A DNA stretch of 64,000 bases from Rugosimonospora sp040255525 (GTDB lineage: Bacteria; Actinomycetota; Actinomycetes; Mycobacteriales; Micromonosporaceae): assembly GCA_040255525.1 (NCBI GenBank), contig JBDZVD010000019.1, positions 12,144 to 76,143 on the forward strand, written 5' to 3'. Position numbers and translations under genes: made by a program. Positions 37,041 to 44,504 of the stretch are shown here, piece by piece. The notes below the pieces were generated by a model. That model had not been told where the DNA came from. It was given only the letters and a program-made list of their open reading frames with translations, and ran no database searches. Numbering within the stretch: the stretch's first letter is position 1; each line of letters starts with the position of its first letter.

Positions 37041-37336
37041 GTGACGACGAAGACCACCGACGCCTCGACCGGGCGCGGCGGCCGGGGCGCCCGGGAACGG
37101 ATCCTGCGCGCGGCGACCGACCTGTTCTACGAGCAGGGCATCGTCAACACGCGTTCATCGACACGCTGATCCAGCTGTCGGCCAAGGCCGGAGCGCGCGA
37201 CCCGGATGCCCTGGGGCACCAGCTCGCGGTGCTCTGCGACGGCGCGGCGGCGCAGGGCGGCGCACTGCACTCGGACGAACCGGCCCGCCATGCCCGGGCG
37301 GCGGTGGCCATCCTGATCGACCCGGCCCCCGCCTGA
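37041..37336 (+). pseudogene. TetR regulator with an internal deletion
   Basis: GTG 37041 (GGGAG just upstream) begins a normal TetR N-terminus, RERILRAATDLFYEQGIVNT, then hits a stop at 37167. In another frame, 37154-37336 reads FIDTLIQLSAKAGARDPDAL followed by GHQLAVLCDGAAAQ, the C-terminal ligand-domain ending of the same family. Roughly 100 residues, including most of the DNA-binding helices, are missing between them and the frame is broken. Confidence 0.7.
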
Positions 37337-37626
37337 CGCGGATGCCCGACGCCGACTTGCACCCCGGACGGGTACGGTCGTCGCCCACCCGAGCGGGTAC
37401 CCGCGCACGTCCCGGTACGCGCGCGCCGTCGGGGGCAACCCCCGGGCCGGTACGGCCGGCGTCGCGGGCGCCCGCGGACCGGCGGCCTTCACAGCGGACG
37501 GCACCCGACCCGGATGGGCCTACGGCTGGCGCGATAGTCGGGCACGAGCCAGCGGGCGCGCCGGTCCGGGGCGCCGGTCAGTGGTGCGCCGGTCAGTGGC
37601 GCCCCGGTCCGGTCAGTGGCCAGCCG
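37337..37626. other. Gene-free stretch with short GGTCAGTGG repeats
   Basis: About 290 bp. Near 37570-37640 the word GGTCAGTGG recurs four times at short irregular intervals, close to the 3' end of the DUF397 gene. No gene recognised. Confidence 0.5.
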
Positions 37627-37821
37627 TCAGTGGTCGAAGTGGCCGGCGCGGACCGCCGCGATGAAGTCCCGCCAGGAGTGCGGGGCGAAGGACAGCACCG
37701 GGCCGCCTCGGTCCTTGGTGTCGCGGACCTGCACGGCGCCGGTCGCCCGCCGTACCTCCACGCAGGAACCGTTCGTGCTGCTGCGGCTGCTCTTGCGCCA
37801 TTGTGCGGTGAGAACGGACAT
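37627..37821 (-). CDS. DUF397 protein
   Basis: 64 residues, ATG 37821 with GGAGG eight bases upstream. The typical pattern WRKSSRSSTNGSCVEVRR, VRDTKDRGGPVLSFA and WRDFIAAVRAG is complete. DUF397 proteins are nearly always encoded next to a Scr1-type XRE regulator, as here, and are thought to work with it (BldB-like pairs in Streptomyces development). Function of this copy unknown. Confidence 0.95.
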   Translation of the reverse strand: MSVLTAQWRKSSRSSTNGSCVEVRRATGAVQVRDTKDRGGPVLSFAPHSWRDFIAAVRAGHFDH

Positions 37822-37842
37822 GTGTCTCACCTCCTCGAACGC

Positions 37843-38721
37843 TCAGCTCAGCTCGTCGACCGCCCGGGCGATGCGCTCCCGCGATGAGGACGGACTGAGT
37901 GCATTGGCTAATAAGTGTTCAAATACCACGTTATACCAGCGTGCGTCCTCGGATTCGGCGAAAATGTCCCCAGTGACCCCCTCGACGTACACCACGTCCG
38001 GGTCCCCCTCGGCGGCGAACTTGATCACGGTGAACGAGCCGACCATGCCCGGATGGGCACCCGCCGTGAACGGCACGATCTGTACCGTCACGTTCGGTAG
38101 TTCGGCGGCCTGGAGCAGGTACGCGAGCTGCCCGCGCAGCACATCCTGGCCGCCGATGTGCCGGTGCAGCACGGACTCGTCGAAGATCGCCCACAACTCC
38201 AACGGCCGGCCCGGCTCCGCCGGCTCGGACGGGGGTGCCAGCAGTGCGCTCTGCCGGGCCAGCCGCACCTTGACCCGCCGGTCGACGGCGTCGGCGTCCA
38301 GTACCGGCAGCCCGGCGCGGAACAGCGCCCGCGCGTACGCCTCGGTCTGTAGCAGGCCGTGTACGGTCAGCGTCTCGTACACCTGCAGCCGGGCGGCCTC
38401 CGCCTCGAACCCGATGTAGGTCGCGTACGGCCCGGACAGCGAGTCGGCGTACTTGCTCCACCAGCCGCGCTGCTTGCCCTCCCGGGCCAGGGCGCTCAGT
38501 TCGGCGCGCAGGTTGGTGTCCGAGACCTGGAAGAGATCGAGCAGGTCGGTGAGGTCCCGGCCGCGCAGGCCGACCCGTCCGGTCTCCACCCGGCTCACCC
38601 AGGAACCGGACCGCTCCACAGCGGCGCCGACCTGCTCACCGGTGAGCCCCTGCCGTTCCCGCAGGCTGCGCAGGATCAGACCCAGGCGCCGCCGTCGTAC
38701 CGTAGGACTGCCAATCGCCAT
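37843..38721 (-). CDS. XRE-family regulator, Scr1/DUF5753 type
   Basis: 292 residues from ATG 38721. N-terminal XRE helix-turn-helix LRERQGLTGEQVGAAVERSG then SWVSRVETGRVGLRG (about 20-75), and the DUF5753 C-terminal domain (about 95-285) with VYETLTVHGLLQTEAYARAL and ELWAIFDESVLHR. The partner DUF397 gene follows 21 bp downstream. Pairs like this are abundant in actinomycetes and act as regulator/antitoxin-like units. Confidence 0.95.
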   Translation of the reverse strand: MAIGSPTVRRRRLGLILRSLRERQGLTGEQVGAAVERSGSWVSRVETGRVGLRGRDLTDLLDLFQVSDTNLRAELSALAREGKQRGWWSKYADSLSGPYATYIGFEAEAARLQVYETLTVHGLLQTEAYARALFRAGLPVLDADAVDRRVKVRLARQSALLAPPSEPAEPGRPLELWAIFDESVLHRHIGGQDVLRGQLAYLLQAAELPNVTVQIVPFTAGAHPGMVGSFTVIKFAAEGDPDVVYVEGVTGDIFAESEDARWYNVVFEHLLANALSPSSSRERIARAVDELS

Positions 38722-38869
38722 GGCGGACAGTGTGCTCGGCGTCGCCGTGCGCAAGCAAGGTTCATGCCTCGGCGGGTTTGACCTGTTCGCCTGGCCTCTC
38801 CGCGCACGCCCGGAACCGGTCCGTGGCGCAGGCGAACACCGCGTGGTGGGTTTTGGGCCGGGCGCGGCG

Positions 38870-39007
38870 GGAGCATTGGGCGGGCTGTACGGCCACACGC
38901 TGCGGATCGGACCGCCGCTGGCGCCGAGCGCCGGCGAGGTCCGCCAGGGATTGGAAATTCTTACCACGGAGATCGCCCGCATGGGCCGGGAGGGCAGCCG
39001 GTTCTGA
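38870..39007 (+). pseudogene. C-terminal remnant of a class III aminotransferase
   Basis: The frame ending at TGA 39007 reads GALGGLYGHTLRIGPPLAPS then AGEVRQGLEILTTEIARM. The GGLYG-xxLRIxPPL-x10-GLxIL pattern is the usual end of class III (fold type I) PLP aminotransferases. Nothing upstream in any frame continues the enzyme, so it is a leftover of a deleted gene. Confidence 0.5.
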
Positions 39008-39376
39008 TCGTGTGGGGGTCCGCGAGGCCATCGCCCCCTGCCGCGGGCGGCAGCGGCACCATCGGCGCGTCCGGCCGGAATCGTCCGGCCGCACCCCGGC
39101 GGTGCCGGCAGTCGGGTACCGCCCGGAGTCCGGCCCGCCGCCGGTGCCGCCGTTGCCATCACCGCTCCGGCGTGGGCGGATATCGCTCGTCCCGGGTGCC
39201 ACCCTCCGACGTGGACTGTCCCGGTCGGGTGGCCGCGGCCGTGCCGGCGGGCGGTCGGGGCGGGCCGGGGAAGGTAACAAGTTTGAAAACTTCGCCCGTC
39301 TTCTTGACAAGGAGTGGGCCTCAGTAAGAAATTTTACCACTAACAGTTAACAGTCTTTGTTGAAAGGCGGCGCGGG
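39008..39376. other. Intergenic region upstream of the RpiR operon
   Basis: 39008-39270 is GC-rich with no gene that I can support. 39271-39376 turns distinctly AT-rich and holds the promoter elements described separately. Confidence 0.5.
39279..39353 (+). promoter_or_regulatory. Promoter with palindromes in front of the RpiR-SIS-NgcEFG operon
   Basis: AAGTTTGAAAACTT (39279-39292) is a palindrome around a central GA. TTGACA (39304-39309) matches the -35 consensus and TAAGAA (39325-39330) could be the -10 at 15 bp. GTAAGAAATTTTAC (39324-39337) has inverted GTAA/TTAC ends over the -10, and AACAGT is repeated at 39342 and 39349. These are candidate binding sites for the RpiR protein encoded next. 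Confidence 0.55.
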
Positions 39377-40330
39377 ATGACCGAGCAGGAGACCACCGTC
39401 GCGGGTACCGCGGTGGTCGACTCGCACGTCACGTCGCCGTCCATCCCGGCACCCGAAGGCGTGCTGGTGCGGGTACGCGCGCGGCTGCCGGAATTCACCG
39501 GCGCGCTGCAGCGGGTCGCCGAACTGGTGCTCAGCGACCCGGCGGGCGCGGCCCGGGCGACCATCGTCGAGCTGGCCGAGCGCAGCGGCACGTCGCCGGC
39601 CACGGTCACCCGCTTCTGCCGCGCTCTGGGCTTCGAGGGCTATTCCGACCTGCGGCTGGGCATCGCCGGCGAGACCGGCCGGGCGGCCCGCTCCGCGGGG
39701 TGGAGCGTGGACATCGGCCGGGAGATCCAGCCGACCGATCCACTGGACCGGGTGCTGCAGCAGATCATCGCGGCGGACACCCGGGCTCTGGCCGACACGG
39801 CCGCCGTGCTGGATCTCGCCGCGCTCGAGCGCGCCGCGGACGCGCTGGCCGCCTCGCGCCGGGTCGACCTGTACGGCATCGGCGGCAGCGGGCTGGTCGG
39901 CGCCGAGATGCAGCTGTGCCTGCACCGCATCGGGCTGGCCGCCTGGTCGTGGACGGACCTGCACAACGGGCTGGCCAGCGCCGCGCTGCTGGGCTCGGGT
40001 GACGTGGCGATCGGCATCTCGCACAGCGGACAGACCCGGGAGACCATCGAGGTGCTCGCCGAGGCGGGCAGCCACGGCGCCACCACGGTCGCGTTGACCA
40101 GCATCCCCCGCTCGGCGCTGGCCGAGATCGCCGACATCGTGCTGATCCATGCCATGCAGCCGACCGCGTTCCGCACCGACGCGCTGTCCGGCCGCCACCC
40201 TCAGCTGGTCGTGCTCGACCTGCTCTACATCGCCGTCGCGCAGCGGACCCATGACCGGTCCCACGCGGCCTTTCAGGCCACGGCACGGGCCGTGGCCGGG
40301 CACTGGGCGGCGAAGGAGGAGGGGGAGTGA
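39377..40330 (+). CDS. RpiR/MurR-family transcriptional regulator
   Basis: 317 residues, ATG 39377 with GAAAGG nine bases upstream. N-terminal HTH_6 domain (about 40-110: ATIVELAERSGTSPATVTRF then CRALGFEGYSDLRLG) and C-terminal SIS domain (about 150-290: VDLYGIGGSGLVGAEMQ, GISHSGQTRETIE) that senses a phosphosugar. First gene of a co-directional set with a SIS protein and an amino-sugar importer, so it probably controls uptake of N-acetylglucosamine or chitobiose. Its stop overlaps the next start. Confidence 0.95.
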   Translation: MTEQETTVAGTAVVDSHVTSPSIPAPEGVLVRVRARLPEFTGALQRVAELVLSDPAGAARATIVELAERSGTSPATVTRFCRALGFEGYSDLRLGIAGETGRAARSAGWSVDIGREIQPTDPLDRVLQQIIAADTRALADTAAVLDLAALERAADALAASRRVDLYGIGGSGLVGAEMQLCLHRIGLAAWSWTDLHNGLASAALLGSGDVAIGISHSGQTRETIEVLAEAGSHGATTVALTSIPRSALAEIADIVLIHAMQPTAFRTDALSGRHPQLVVLDLLYIAVAQRTHDRSHAAFQATARAVAGHWAAKEEGE

Positions 40331-41103
40331 CCACGCTGGACAGGGACGGTGCCACGGTGAGCGCGCGGGCGTTCGCCGAGGCCGCCCGGGCGGTCATCGA
40401 CCGGGTCGTGGTCGACAGCAGGGATCAGGTGACCCGGGCCGTCGACCTGATCGCCTCGGCGCTGCGGGCCGGCGGCGTGTTGCAGGCGTTCGGCACCGGC
40501 CACTCGGAAGCGCTGGCCATGGAACTCGTCGGCCGGGCCGGTGGCCTGGTACCCACCAACAAGATCTCGCTGCGGGACGTCGTAATGTTCGGCGACGCTC
40601 CGCGAGAGGTGCTGCACGACGAGAAGCTCGAACGAGATCCGGCGATCGCCCACCAGCTCTACGCGCTCGCCGCGCCGTGCCCCGAGGACGTGTTCGTGGT
40701 CGCGTCGAACTCGGGCATCAACGGCTGCATCGTCGAGTTCGCACTGCTGGTCAAGCAGCACGCACATCCGCTCATCGCCATCACCTCGGCCGAGCACACC
40801 GCACGGGTGGCGCCACGACACCCGTCCGGCCGCCGGCTTGCCGAGATCGCCGATGTCGTACTGGACAACGGCGCGCCGTACGGCGACGCACTGCTGCCCC
40901 TACCCGGCGGCGGCACGGTCGGCGCCATCTCCTCGATCACCTCGGCCCTACTCGGGCAGTTGGTGGCCGTCGAGGTGGCACGGCAGCTCCAGGATGCTGG
41001 CCAGGTACCCCCGATCTACCTGTCCGCAAATGTCCCCGGAGGGGACGAGCACAACACCACCCTCGAGTCGCGGTACGCCGGTCGCATCCGGCGCACGGCC
41101 TGA
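40327..41103 (+). CDS. SIS-domain sugar isomerase-like protein
   Basis: 258 residues; GTG 40327 overlaps the RpiR TGA (GTGA), so the two are coupled. The SIS fold is seen in LQAFGTGHSEALAMELVGRA and VFVVASNSGINGCIVE. It belongs to the UPF0309 group of sugar isomerase-domain proteins, related to MurQ and phosphosugar isomerases. With its neighbours it may process the imported amino sugar, for example by acting on GlcNAc-6-phosphate or MurNAc-6-phosphate; this is inferred from the operon only. Confidence 0.9.
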   Translation: MTTLDRDGATVSARAFAEAARAVIDRVVVDSRDQVTRAVDLIASALRAGGVLQAFGTGHSEALAMELVGRAGGLVPTNKISLRDVVMFGDAPREVLHDEKLERDPAIAHQLYALAAPCPEDVFVVASNSGINGCIVEFALLVKQHAHPLIAITSAEHTARVAPRHPSGRRLAEIADVVLDNGAPYGDALLPLPGGGTVGAISSITSALLGQLVAVEVARQLQDAGQVPPIYLSANVPGGDEHNTTLESRYAGRIRRTA

Positions 41104-41124
41104 CCCGATCCCAAGGAGACACGG

Positions 41125-42579
41125 ATGTCCCTTTCCCCAGAGAATCCGGGCGCGGCGGGGACCGCCACGCCCGACCTGAGCCGGCGCACGGTTCTGAAGC
41201 GGGCCAGCGCACTCGGCCTGCTTGCGATCCCGGCCGTGGGTCTGCTCGAGGCATGTGCCACCGGTGGCGGTTCGTCGCCATCGGACCAGAGCACCGGTGG
41301 TGCCAAGAGCGCCACGAACCCGCTGGGCGTGGACGAGAGCGCCCCGGTCGAGGTCGTCATCTTCGCCGGTGGCTACGGTGACGCCTACGCCACCAAGTAC
41401 CACGTGCCGCTGTACGAGAAGGCCTTCCCCAAGGCCAAGGTCACCGAGTCCAGCACCCAGGACATCCAGGGCACGCTACAGCCGCGCTTCACCGGTGGCA
41501 ACCCGCCGGACGTGGTGGACAACTCCGGTACCAAGTTCATGGACTTCGGTGCCCTGATCTCGGACGGCCAGTTGCAGGACCTGACCGACCTGCTCAACGC
41601 GCCGTCGGTCGACGACCCGAGCAAGACGGTCAAGGACACCCTGGTGGACGGCACCGTCGAGGTCGGCACGTACAGCGGCAAGCCGTACGTGATGAACTAC
41701 GTCTTCACCGTCTTCGGCCTCTGGTACAACTCCAAGCTGTTCCAGAGCAAGGGCTGGACGATCCCGACCACCTGGTCAGACTTCACCGCCCTGCTCGACA
41801 AGATCAAGGCCGCGGGCATCACGCCGTACGGCTACGCCGGCGCCAACGCCGCGTACTACCAGTACTACGTTCTCATGACCAGTGCGGCCAAGATCGGTGG
41901 CGCGGACGTCCTCAAGAACATCGACAACCTTGAGGACGGCGCGTGGCTGGCCGACCCGGTCAAGCAGTCGGCGGCGGCCTGGGCCGAGATCGGTGCCAAG
42001 TACTCCGACAAGGCGTTCCTGGGTCTCAAGCACACCGACGTGCAGCTCAAGCAGGACCAGGACCAGGTGGCCTTCTACCCGTCCGGCAACTGGCTGGAGA
42101 ACGAGCAGAAGGCCAGCACCCCGGCCACCTTCAACTACGCGATGATGCCGGTGCCCAGCGTGACCACCAGCGACAAGTTGGACGCGTCATCGGTCATGGC
42201 CGTGGCCGGCGAACCGTTCATCGTGGCCGCGAAGGGCAAGAACCCGAAGGGCGGCATGGAGTACCTTCGCCGGATGCTGTCCAAGGAAGGCGCTCGCGAC
42301 TTCACCACGGCGACCGGCTCGCTGACCTCCGTGGCGCACGCGTCCGACGGCATGTCGCTGTCTCCGGGCCTCACCAGCTCCAGCGACGCGCTGAGCAAGG
42401 CCAAGAGCGCCTTCTACTTCCGCTTCGACGGCTGGTACAAGGACATGGACACGGAGTGCCGCGCGGCCACCAACGAGCTGTTCTACCAGGGCGGCAAAGC
42501 GGACCACTTCTGCCAGCGGATGCAGGCCAAGGCCGACGCTATCAAGAAGGATTCCTCCATCACGAAGTTCAAGCGCTGA
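41125..42579 (+). CDS. ngcE: Sugar-binding lipoprotein of an NgcEFG-type importer
   Basis: 484 residues, ATG 41125 with AAGGAG (41113-41118). The signal has twin arginines (SRRTVLKRAS) and a lipobox LLEAC, so it is exported, perhaps by Tat, and lipid-anchored. The mature part is a cluster-B extracellular solute-binding fold (VVIFAGGYGDAYA, PPDVVDNSG, LWYNSKLF, VAFYPSGNW). It resembles NgcE, the N-acetylglucosamine/diacetylchitobiose-binding protein of Streptomyces; the RpiR and SIS neighbours agree. Confidence 0.85.
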   Translation: MSLSPENPGAAGTATPDLSRRTVLKRASALGLLAIPAVGLLEACATGGGSSPSDQSTGGAKSATNPLGVDESAPVEVVIFAGGYGDAYATKYHVPLYEKAFPKAKVTESSTQDIQGTLQPRFTGGNPPDVVDNSGTKFMDFGALISDGQLQDLTDLLNAPSVDDPSKTVKDTLVDGTVEVGTYSGKPYVMNYVFTVFGLWYNSKLFQSKGWTIPTTWSDFTALLDKIKAAGITPYGYAGANAAYYQYYVLMTSAAKIGGADVLKNIDNLEDGAWLADPVKQSAAAWAEIGAKYSDKAFLGLKHTDVQLKQDQDQVAFYPSGNWLENEQKASTPATFNYAMMPVPSVTTSDKLDASSVMAVAGEPFIVAAKGKNPKGGMEYLRRMLSKEGARDFTTATGSLTSVAHASDGMSLSPGLTSSSDALSKAKSAFYFRFDGWYKDMDTECRAATNELFYQGGKADHFCQRMQAKADAIKKDSSITKFKR

Positions 42580-42595
42580 GCGGAGAGTAGTGGTC

Positions 42596-43507
42596 ATGCG
42601 GCACGGCAAGTATCCGTTTGTCGCCGGTTTCCTCGTGGTACCGGTGGTGCTCTACGCGGTCTTCGTCATCAGCCCGTACGTGCAGGCCTTCTATTACGCG
42701 TTCACCGACTGGCACGGCATCGCGGCGCATCCGAAGTTCATCGGGTTCGCCAACTTCACGAAGCTGTTCCACGACGCGGTGTTCTGGAAGGCAGCGGAGC
42801 ACAACATCATGCTGCTGCTTGCCCTGCCGCTGATCACTATCGTGATCGCCCTGTTCCTGGCGTTCATGTTGAACGTCGGCGGGGGATCGCGAGGCGGCGC
42901 GAGGTCCGGGGTCCGGGGGTCGAAGGTCTACCGGGTGGTGTACTTCCTCCCCCAGGTCCTGTCGCTGGCCATCATCGCCGTACTGTTCCAGGAGATCCTG
43001 CGACCGGACAACGCGGGTGCGATCAACTCGATCGTGCACGCGATCGGGTTCGCCAACATCGGTTTCCTGACCAACCCGACGCTCGCCATGTGGACCATCA
43101 TCGGCGTGCTGGTCTGGCAGGCGGTCGGCTTCTACGTGGTGCTCTTCTCGGCCGGCATGTCCTCGATCCCGGTGGACATCTACGAGGCCGCCGAGATGGA
43201 CGGCGCGAGCCGGGTCGTGCTGTTCTTCCGGGTGACCCTGCCGCTGCTGTTCGACACCATCCAGGTCGCCTGGGTCTACCTGGGCATCGCGGCCTTCGAC
43301 GCGTTCGCCCTGGTCAACATCCTCACCGTGGACAATGGCGGTCCGGACGGCGCGACCACCAACCTGGCCAACGAGATCTACCGCGACGCGTTCGTGTACT
43401 CGCGGTTCGGGTACGCCTCGGCGATGGGCGTCGTGCTGTTCTTCCTCACCCTCACCTTCGCCGTGCTGACACTGCGCCTGTCCCGGCGCGAGAGCATCGA
43501 GTACTGA
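42596..43507 (+). CDS. ngcF: Sugar ABC transporter permease (NgcF type)
   Basis: 303 residues from ATG 42596, chosen over GTG 42590 because GGAGAG (42582-42587) is then eight bases away. Six transmembrane helices of the MalF class; the cytoplasmic EAA loop IYEAAEMDGASRVVLFFRVT contacts the ATPase. A Gly/Ser/Arg-rich insert (GGGSRGGARSGVRGSK, about 97-112) lies between helices. Forms the channel with the next gene product. Confidence 0.9.
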   Translation: MRHGKYPFVAGFLVVPVVLYAVFVISPYVQAFYYAFTDWHGIAAHPKFIGFANFTKLFHDAVFWKAAEHNIMLLLALPLITIVIALFLAFMLNVGGGSRGGARSGVRGSKVYRVVYFLPQVLSLAIIAVLFQEILRPDNAGAINSIVHAIGFANIGFLTNPTLAMWTIIGVLVWQAVGFYVVLFSAGMSSIPVDIYEAAEMDGASRVVLFFRVTLPLLFDTIQVAWVYLGIAAFDAFALVNILTVDNGGPDGATTNLANEIYRDAFVYSRFGYASAMGVVLFFLTLTFAVLTLRLSRRESIEY

Positions 43508-43519
43508 GAGCGGCCAATC

Positions 43520-44470
43520 ATGACAACTCATACGCCGGACCTCTCCACCCTGTCCACCGCCACCGACCCGGCGGCCGGCCCCGCGGCGCCCCGGCGGCGG
43601 CGCAGGTCGGACATGGGCGCGCTCTTCCTGCTCGGCCAGGTGGCCCTGGCGATCTGGGCGATTCTGGTGCTCGGGCCGATGGTGTGGACGCTGCTCGCCT
43701 CGTTCAAGAACAACACCGAGATCTTCGGCAGTGCCTGGGCGCTGCCGCACCAGCTGCGCTGGGACAACTACGCGCGGGCGTGGAGCAAGGCTCACCTGGG
43801 CACGTACTTCTTCAACAGCGTCGTCGTGGTGGTGCTCAGCACGTTCGGCACGATGCTGTTCGGCTCGATGGCGGCGTACGTGCTGTCCCGGTACAAGTTC
43901 ATCGGCAACCGGATCATCTACTATCTGTTCCTCGCCGGGTTGGCCTTCCCGGTCTTCCTCGCGTTGAGCCCGCTGTTCTTCGTGGTGAAGAACATGGGGA
44001 CGCTGCCGCTGATCGGGCAGTTCATCACGCTCAACACGCGCGGCGGGCTGATCCTGGTCTACATCGCGTACTCGCTGCCGTTCACCGTGTTCTTCCTGTC
44101 GGCGTTCTTCAAGACGCTGCCCACCTCGGTCGCCGAGGCCGCGATGATCGACGGGACCTCGCACACCCGGCTGTTCTTCCAGGTGATGCTGCCGATGGCC
44201 AAGCCCGGCCTGATCAGCATCGGCATCTTCAACATCATCGGGCAGTGGGCGCAGTACAACATCCCGGTGGTGCTGATGAGCGACACGACCGACAAGAGCA
44301 AGTGGGTACTGACCCAGGGCATCGCGGACATCTCCACGCAGGCCGGGTACCAGTCTGACTGGCCCGCGCTGTTCGCCGCGCTGGTACTGGCGATCCTGCC
44401 GATGATCGCGGTGTACGGCGTCTTCCAGCGCCAGATCCAGTCCGGCCTGACCGCCGGGGCGGTCAAGTAG
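43520..44470 (+). CDS. ngcG: Sugar ABC transporter permease (NgcG type)
   Basis: 316 residues, ATG 43520. A 30-residue hydrophilic lead precedes six helices of the MalG class; EAA loop VAEAAMIDGTSHTRLFFQVM. Partner of the preceding permease. No ATP-binding subunit is encoded in the operon, as is normal for actinomycete sugar importers energised by a shared MsiK-type ATPase. Confidence 0.92.
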   Translation: MTTHTPDLSTLSTATDPAAGPAAPRRRRRSDMGALFLLGQVALAIWAILVLGPMVWTLLASFKNNTEIFGSAWALPHQLRWDNYARAWSKAHLGTYFFNSVVVVVLSTFGTMLFGSMAAYVLSRYKFIGNRIIYYLFLAGLAFPVFLALSPLFFVVKNMGTLPLIGQFITLNTRGGLILVYIAYSLPFTVFFLSAFFKTLPTSVAEAAMIDGTSHTRLFFQVMLPMAKPGLISIGIFNIIGQWAQYNIPVVLMSDTTDKSKWVLTQGIADISTQAGYQSDWPALFAALVLAILPMIAVYGVFQRQIQSGLTAGAVK

Positions 44471-44504
44471 CGGCGATGTCAGACCCGCGGCGCAGAATGC
44501 GGGT

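Noticed and set aside
38762..39340. 192-codon minus-strand ORF upstream of the RpiR gene
   Set aside because: Arg/Pro/Ser-rich, no domain, runs across the aminotransferase remnant; typical antisense shadow of GC-rich DNA.
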